DNA of 10,084 bases from JAHJDS01 sp964569795 (GTDB lineage: Bacteria > Desulfobacterota > Desulfarculia > Desulfarculales > JAHJDS01): contig CAZMVB010000059.1 of assembly GCA_964569795.1 (NCBI GenBank), forward strand, positions 1 through 10,084, given 5' to 3'. The notes under the pieces are model-generated. The model ran no database searches and was not told where the DNA came from. It was given only the letters and a program-made list of their open reading frames with translations. Positions 6,246-10,084 of the stretch are shown piece by piece (the stretch's first letter is position 1; the number at the start of each line of letters is the position of its first letter). Made by a program: the position numbers and the translations under genes.

Positions 6246-7022
6246 CTACATCGCCTTCAGCAGTCTGAGGGCGTAGGTGTTCATGTCGGCGAAGAAGCCG
6301 GTCGTGTAGTGCCCGATGAGCAGCAGGACCACGCCCATCATGAACAGCCCGATGCCGATGGTCACCGGGAAACCCACCACCAGGATGTTCATCTGAGGCA
6401 CGGTCTTGGCCACCACCCCCATGGCCGCCTGGGTGAGCAGTAACGCCGCCATGGCCGGGGCGCTGATCTTGATCGACAGGACGAACATCCGTGAGCTCAT
6501 CTCGATCATGTGACCGAGCATGATCTTTTTCAGGACGAACCCGCCCACGGGCACGATCTCGAAACTGCGGGACAGGGCCAGAACGAAGGCGTGATGGCCG
6601 TCCACGACCAGGAAGATGAGCAGGGCCACCAGATAGCTGAACTGGGCCATGATCGAGGACTGGGTGCCGCTCTGGGGATCGATGACGTTGACGATGGCCA
6701 GGCCCATTTGAAAGCCGATCATCTGGCCGGCGATCTGGACCCCGGCGAAGAAGAGACGGACGAACAGGGCGATCAGGGCCCCGATCATGGCCTCGGCGGC
6801 TATCAGGCGGACCAGGCCCCAGGTGGAGGACGGGAACAGCCCGGGGTTGACCTTGACCGTCCCGAACAGGGCCACCGTCAGCAGCAGGGACAGAAAGGCC
6901 TTGACCATCACCGGGACGCTGCTCGATCCGAAAAAGGGCAGCAGGAACAGGAAGGTGCTCACCCGGACGAAGATCAGGGCAAAGGCGGCCACCTGATCCG
7001 GGGTGACGGGGATCGGGTTCAA
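6246..7022 (-). CDS. fliR: Flagellar export gate protein FliR
   Basis: The 258-aa, very hydrophobic protein has about six membrane segments and the family's start (TPDQVAAFALIFVRVSTFLFLLPFFG) and core (GQMIGFQMGLAIVNVIDPQSGTQ), the latter being the most conserved FliR stretch. The end, GIGLFMMGVVLLLIGHY, is also typical. FliR joins FliP and FliQ in the helical export gate of the flagellar type III secretion system in the inner membrane. The start is taken as TTG (7020-7022), 3 nt after the fliQ stop, since it gives the usual FliR N-terminus; no ATG fits without cutting off the first membrane helix. It is the last gene of the operon here: flhB and flhA, often next, are absent. Confidence 0.95.
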   Translation of the reverse strand: MNPIPVTPDQVAAFALIFVRVSTFLFLLPFFGSSSVPVMVKAFLSLLLTVALFGTVKVNPGLFPSSTWGLVRLIAAEAMIGALIALFVRLFFAGVQIAGQMIGFQMGLAIVNVIDPQSGTQSSIMAQFSYLVALLIFLVVDGHHAFVLALSRSFEIVPVGGFVLKKIMLGHMIEMSSRMFVLSIKISAPAMAALLLTQAAMGVVAKTVPQMNILVVGFPVTIGIGLFMMGVVLLLIGHYTTGFFADMNTYALRLLKAM

Positions 7023-7025
7023 CGA

Positions 7026-7304
7026 TCAGAGTCCGATGGCCTTGATCTGGCCTATGCTCTGGAGCAGGTTGACGGTGAAATCGACGATCTTGGCCAGCAA
7101 CCAGGGCCCGAACACCACCATGGCCACCAGCACGGCCACGATCTTGGGGACAAAGGTCAGGGTCATCTCCTGGATCTGGGTGGTGGCCTGAAAGACGCTG
7201 ATGATCAGGCCCACCAGGAGACTCACCCCCAGCATGGGCAGGGACAGCAAGAGGGTGACCTCGACCGCCTGCCGGGCGTAGGAAACGATGACTTCCGGAG
7301 ACAT
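7026..7304 (-). CDS. fliQ: Flagellar export gate protein FliQ
   Basis: A 92-aa protein with two membrane helices (about 14-40 and 48-76) and the FliQ core LLSLPMLGVSLLVGLIISVFQATTQIQEMTL, split around GLIISVFQA and TQIQE, followed by FVPKI. FliQ packs around the FliP/FliR core of the export gate. The ATG at 7304 has GAGGAA about 6 nt upstream. Only 3 nt separate it from fliR, but 144 bp with several hairpins separate it from fliP, an unusually wide gap for this gene pair. Confidence 0.96.
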   Translation of the reverse strand: MSPEVIVSYARQAVEVTLLLSLPMLGVSLLVGLIISVFQATTQIQEMTLTFVPKIVAVLVAMVVFGPWLLAKIVDFTVNLLQSIGQIKAIGL

Positions 7305-7328
7305 GGGCGGTTCCTCGTCAAGAAATGG

Positions 7329-7414
7329 GGCGGCGTTCGCCGCCGATTTTGTATGAGCGGGGCGCCACCCGGGCGCGCCCGCGGCCTGACCCCGGGCGGC
7401 CCCCGGGTCAGGCC
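7329..7414. repeat. Cluster of inverted repeats between fliP and fliQ
   Basis: Three palindromes lie in the 144-bp gap: GGCGGCGTTCGCCGCC (7329-7344); GGGCGC (7360-7365) with GCGCCC (7375-7380); and GGCCTGACCC (7383-7392) with GGGTCAGGCC (7405-7414), a 10-bp stem. None is followed by a clear U-tract on the - strand. They could stabilise, process or weakly terminate the fli mRNA between fliP and fliQ; no function is shown. Confidence 0.7.
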
Positions 7415-7448
7415 CGACCTGCCGGCGCCGGCCTCCCGCCGGCCCGAG

Positions 7449-8225
7449 TCAGCCGAAGCTCTTGACCAGCGACCCCACCAGCAGATGCCAGCCGTCGGCC
7501 AGGACGAACAGCATCAGCTTGAACGGCAGCGAGATCATGATCGGCGGCAGCATCATCATGCCCATGGAGAGCAGGACCGAGGCGACGACCATGTCGATGA
7601 TCAGGAAGGGAACGTAGATGATGAACCCGATCATGAAGGCCGTCTTGAGTTCGCTGATGATGAAGGCCGGGATCAGGGTCCAGATCGAGATATCGGCCTT
7701 GTTCTTGGGCTTGGGCTGCCGGCCGTGACGGATGTAGTAGAACAGGGCCAGGTCCTTCTGGCGGGTGTTCCTGAACATGAACTCCCGCATGGGCTTCTCG
7801 GCCTTCTCCAGGGCCTGGCTGGTGGTGATTTTACCGGCAATGACCGGCTTGACCGCCTCGTGGTAAACCCGGTGGAAGGTCGGCCCCATGATGAAAAAGG
7901 TCAGAAAGAGGGAAAGACCGATCAGGACCTGGGAGGGAGGCATCTGCTGGATGCCCAGGGCGCTCCGCAAAAAGGAAAAGACGACCACGATCCGGGTGAA
8001 GGAGGTGGTCATGACCACGATGGCCGGGGCCAGGGTCAGAACGGTCAGGAGCAGGAAGATCTGGAGGAGCAGGGACATGGTCCCCGGGCTGGCCGTGCCG
8101 CCGGGCTGGATGGTGATGGTCGGGAAGGGGACCTGGGTCTGGGCGCCGGCCGGGCCGGCGGCGATCAACAGGACGACGATCAGGACCGCCGGAACCCAGG
8201 CGACGTATGTCAGTCGCCGCCTCAA
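7449..8225 (-). CDS. fliP: Flagellar export gate protein FliP
   Basis: Both family signatures are present: VMTTSFTRIVVVFSFLRSAL and, near the C-terminus, FIIYVPFLIIDMVVASVLLS followed by MGMMMLPP. FliP forms the pentameric core of the export gate and is made with a cleavable signal peptide, seen here as an Arg-rich start (MRRRLTYVAW), a hydrophobic run and AGA/QTQ cleavage near residue 28. The start is taken as TTG at 8223-8225: its TTGA overlaps the fliO stop, a GGAGG lies about 4 nt upstream, and the resulting 258-aa length fits the family. Extending the same frame further upstream only runs antisense-like, Arg/Gly-rich sequence through fliO. Confidence 0.95.
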   Translation of the reverse strand: MRRRLTYVAWVPAVLIVVLLIAAGPAGAQTQVPFPTITIQPGGTASPGTMSLLLQIFLLLTVLTLAPAIVVMTTSFTRIVVVFSFLRSALGIQQMPPSQVLIGLSLFLTFFIMGPTFHRVYHEAVKPVIAGKITTSQALEKAEKPMREFMFRNTRQKDLALFYYIRHGRQPKPKNKADISIWTLIPAFIISELKTAFMIGFIIYVPFLIIDMVVASVLLSMGMMMLPPIMISLPFKLMLFVLADGWHLLVGSLVKSFG

Positions 8226-8737
8226 TCGTCCTCCGCCGACCCGCCGTCCCCGGCCGGCGGGCCGAGCCGGGTGAGATAGGTGATCGAGTCGCCGGACAGG
8301 CCCAGGACCAGCTTCTGTCCCTCGACCTCGACGATGACGATCTGCTTTTTGGGGGCGATGTGCCTGGCCGCCAGGACGCTGATCACCTGGCCCCCGGCGA
8401 CCAGGGGTCGCTGGGTGAAAAACCGGCGGACCACCCACAGCACCAGGAAGATCAGGCCCAGGACCACGGCCAGGGAGCCGACCATCCGGATCGTGGAGCC
8501 GATCAGGTCATACTCGGCGGCCGGTTTTTTGGCCGGCGGGGCGGTTTCGGGTCCGATCCGGCCGGCGGGTCCTTCCCAGGGAAAGCCTCCGGGGGCGGTC
8601 ACGGCCGCGGACCCCGGCGCGGTCGCCCCGGCGGGCCCGGCCGCCGCCAGCAGCATCAGGCCCAGCCCCAGGACCAGCGCCGCCCGGCCCGGGCGGAGAA
8701 ACGATGACCGGGCCGGCCGCGGGCGGGGGGATTTCAT
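8222..8737 (-). CDS. fliO: Flagellar protein FliO
   Basis: A 171-aa protein with an N-terminal signal-like helix (about 19-38, ending AGA), a Pro/Ala/Gly-rich stretch, one membrane helix (about 85-103, SLAVVLGLIFLVLWVVRRFF) and a small cytoplasmic domain (VISVLAARHIAPKKQIVIVEVEGQKLVLGLS). That domain pattern and the position between fliN and fliP identify FliO, which helps assemble the FliP ring. The ATG at 8737 is preceded by AGGGGG about 6 nt upstream and lies 11 nt after the fliN stop. A much longer open frame extends upstream through fliN, but its composition there is that of a shadow. FliO is poorly conserved, so the name rests on both domain and context. Confidence 0.9.
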   Translation of the reverse strand: MKSPRPRPARSSFLRPGRAALVLGLGLMLLAAAGPAGATAPGSAAVTAPGGFPWEGPAGRIGPETAPPAKKPAAEYDLIGSTIRMVGSLAVVLGLIFLVLWVVRRFFTQRPLVAGGQVISVLAARHIAPKKQIVIVEVEGQKLVLGLSGDSITYLTRLGPPAGDGGSAEDD

Positions 8738-8748
8738 CCGCTTCCCCC

Positions 8749-9144
8749 TCAACTGAGGGACTTGACCCGTTCGATGGGACTGACGATGTCGGTCAGTCGG
8801 ATACCGAACTTCTCGTTGACGACCACCACCTCGCCCCGGGCCACCAGCTTCTGATTGACCATGACCTCCAGGGGCTCGCCGGCCAGCTTGTTCAGCTCGA
8901 CCACCGATCCTTGGCCCAACTGGAGCAGATCGTTGATCAGCATCGAGGTCCGTCCCAGCTCGACGGTGACCTCGAGCGGGATGTCCAGGATGAAGTCCAG
9001 GCCCTGGCCCCCGGCCCCGGCGGGCGTCCGGCTGGGCCCCAGCTCCTTGGTCGTGGGATCGGCCTCGGCCTTCTGGGGCGCCGGCGGGGTGTCGGCCGGT
9101 TCGGCCGGCGCGGCGGCTTCCTCTTCCCATTCATCGGCAGACAT
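8749..9144 (-). CDS. fliN: Flagellar motor switch protein FliN
   Basis: The 131-aa protein has an acidic, Pro/Ala-rich N-terminal segment (about 1-48) and a C-terminal SpoA domain with the usual blocks: ILDIPLEVTVELGRTSM, LLQLGQGSVVELNKLAGEPL, VNQKLVARGEVVVVNEKFGI and RLTDIVSP. FliN forms the lower part of the cytoplasmic C-ring with FliM, binds FliH-ATPase complexes and takes part in switching. The ATG at 9144 has AGGAG 7 nt upstream. It is separated from fliM by 88 bp holding two hairpins and from fliO by 11 nt. Confidence 0.97.
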   Translation of the reverse strand: MSADEWEEEAAAPAEPADTPPAPQKAEADPTTKELGPSRTPAGAGGQGLDFILDIPLEVTVELGRTSMLINDLLQLGQGSVVELNKLAGEPLEVMVNQKLVARGEVVVVNEKFGIRLTDIVSPIERVKSLS

Positions 9145-9202
9145 CGGTCATCTCCTCGGCCCGGCTCCGGGGCCGGGCGCGGCGGTGGAACTCAAACGAT
9201 GG

Positions 9203-9230
9203 GCCCTCGCCCCGGTCGGGCGGCGAGGGC
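9203..9230. repeat. Inverted repeat just downstream of fliM
   Basis: GCCCTCGCC (9203-9211) pairs with GGCGAGGGC (9222-9230) around a 10-nt loop, starting 2 nt after the fliM stop on the - strand. A second, smaller stem, GCCCGGC (9159-9165) with GCCGGGC (9172-9178), lies nearer fliN. No U-tract follows either, so an mRNA-stabilising or attenuating hairpin is more likely than a full terminator. Confidence 0.6.
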
Positions 9231-9232
9231 GG

Positions 9233-10084
9233 TCAACCCGCGGACCGCTGGAGCGAGGCCTTGACCTGAAAGGCCTTGGCGCCCCGCCGCAGTCCGGGTA
9301 TGCCCTTGAACTTCCTGACCCCCTGGACCTCGGCGTAGAGCGGATCGGACACGTCCTGATCCAGTTGGATGACGTCGCCCACCCGGAGGTTGAGCAGCTC
9401 CCGGGGGCGCAGCCGGGTCGTCCCCAGGACGACCCGCAAACCGACCTCGGCCTCGCGGAGCTGGTCCTGGAACCGCCGCATCCAGACGTGGTCCACCTCG
9501 AGCTGGTCGGATTGGAATCCGGCGTACAGCTTCTGGCGGATGGGCTCGATGGTCGAGTAGGGGACGCACAGGGTGATGGTTCCGGCCGCCTGGTCCATTT
9601 CCAGTTCGAACTTGATGACCACCACCACGTCCGTCGGCGGCACGATCGAGGCGAACTGGGGATTGATCTCGGTCCGGGCGTACTCGGTGGTAATCGAGTG
9701 GACCGGCCGCCAGGCCTTCTCCATGTCCTCGAGGATCAGCATGACCACCTTCTTGGTCAGGCGGTGCTCGATGGGCGTGAAGTCCCGGCCCTCGATCTTC
9801 ATCTCGCTCTGGCCGGCCCCGCCGAAGAAGGTCTCGACCAGGTTGAACACCAGCTTGCTCTCGATGACCAGGATGGCGTGCCCCCGCAGGGGGTCCATCT
9901 TGAAGATGTGCAGCGAGGTGGGCACCGGCAGGGACCGCATGAACTCGCCGAACTTGATCATGTCCACCGAGGTGGTCGAGACGTCCACCACCTTGCGCAC
10001 CGCGGCCGACAGGGTGGTCCGGAACAGCCGGGCGAAGCGGTCGTTGATGATCTCCAGGGTCGGCATCCGGCCCCGGATGATCCG
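9233..10084 (-). CDS. fliM: Flagellar motor switch protein FliM (5' end outside window)
   Basis: The visible 283 residues match FliM from just before RGRMPTLEIINDRFARLFR, through the middle domain with its FFGGAGQ (GGXG) loop, which contacts FliG, to the C-terminal SpoA-like domain (EVGLRVVLGTTRLRPRELLNLRVGDVIQLD). FliM sits in the C-ring, binds CheY-P through an N-terminal peptide and reverses rotation. That peptide and the start codon lie beyond base 10084; the frame is open to the window edge, and an internal ATG at 10066 is not the start, since conserved residues (RIIRGR) precede it. It is the first visible gene of the fliM-N-O-P-Q-R operon. Confidence 0.97.
   Translation of the reverse strand, partial: RIIRGRMPTLEIINDRFARLFRTTLSAAVRKVVDVSTTSVDMIKFGEFMRSLPVPTSLHIFKMDPLRGHAILVIESKLVFNLVETFFGGAGQSEMKIEGRDFTPIEHRLTKKVVMLILEDMEKAWRPVHSITTEYARTEINPQFASIVPPTDVVVVIKFELEMDQAAGTITLCVPYSTIEPIRQKLYAGFQSDQLEVDHVWMRRFQDQLREAEVGLRVVLGTTRLRPRELLNLRVGDVIQLDQDVSDPLYAEVQGVRKFKGIPGLRRGAKAFQVKASLQRSAG

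Noticed and set aside
6510..8279. A 589-codon open frame on the + strand opposite fliR, fliQ and fliP
   Set aside because: It is rich in Gly, Asp, His and Gln with no domain, and is the antisense shadow of three well-identified flagellar genes in GC-rich DNA.
8226..8438. Upstream extension of fliP within fliO
   Set aside because: The added residues are Arg/Gly/Pro-rich shadow sequence; the TTG at 8225 gives a proper signal peptide and the expected length.

Overview
The window reads as chromosomal DNA of a high-GC, motile, Gram-negative bacterium. The coding regions have a strong G/C bias at third codon positions, a TonB/BtuB-type outer-membrane uptake system and a proteobacterial fliM-N-O-P-Q-R order. 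One gene carries a C-terminal CX2C...CX2C module (GLVPICASCKK) that I associate mainly with signalling proteins of sulfate-reducing and related Desulfobacterota (former Deltaproteobacteria). That lineage is an inference; no rRNA or other marker is present.

Layout. (1) Bases 3-548, + strand: the 3' part of a tonB-like gene, with a Pro/Arg-rich linker containing a perfect 21-bp tandem duplication followed by the TonB C-terminal domain. (2) About 575-1980: an inserted, AT-richer accessory segment. It holds a decayed 3' fragment of an IS1-type transposase (+) and a two-gene operon on the - strand. The first gene encodes a Panacea/SocA-like (DUF4065) antitoxin. The second overlaps it by 23 nt and encodes a 151-aa protein I cannot name, the probable toxin. 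A promoter with an inverted repeat between -35 and -10 drives the pair. (3) 2108-4709, + strand: a promoter, a complete cobalamin riboswitch (P1 stem visible), an intrinsic terminator with a candidate antiterminator, then a full-length BtuB-like TonB-dependent receptor. (4) 4749-5088, - strand: a small CGGC-type cysteine-rich protein broken by a one-base frameshift. (5) 5211-6233, + strand: a membrane-anchored DUF3365 (Tll0287-like) heme-sensor-type protein with a CXXCH motif and a C-terminal zinc-ribbon-like module. (6) 6246-10084, - strand: flagellar operon fliM (5' end outside the window), fliN, fliO, fliP, fliQ, fliR, converging on the DUF3365 gene. Its fliM-fliN and fliP-fliQ gaps hold GC-rich inverted repeats.

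How it works together. TonB and the riboswitch-controlled receptor look like parts of one vitamin B12 (corrinoid) uptake locus that was split by the insertion of the IS/toxin-antitoxin segment. Low B12 should allow read-through into the receptor gene; the receptor then uses TonB energy to import corrinoids. The flagellar genes encode C-ring switch proteins (FliM, FliN) and the export gate (FliO, P, Q, R). The most novel-looking item is the unassigned partner of the Panacea antitoxin. The rest of the window is largely conventional, with some unusual details listed under findings.
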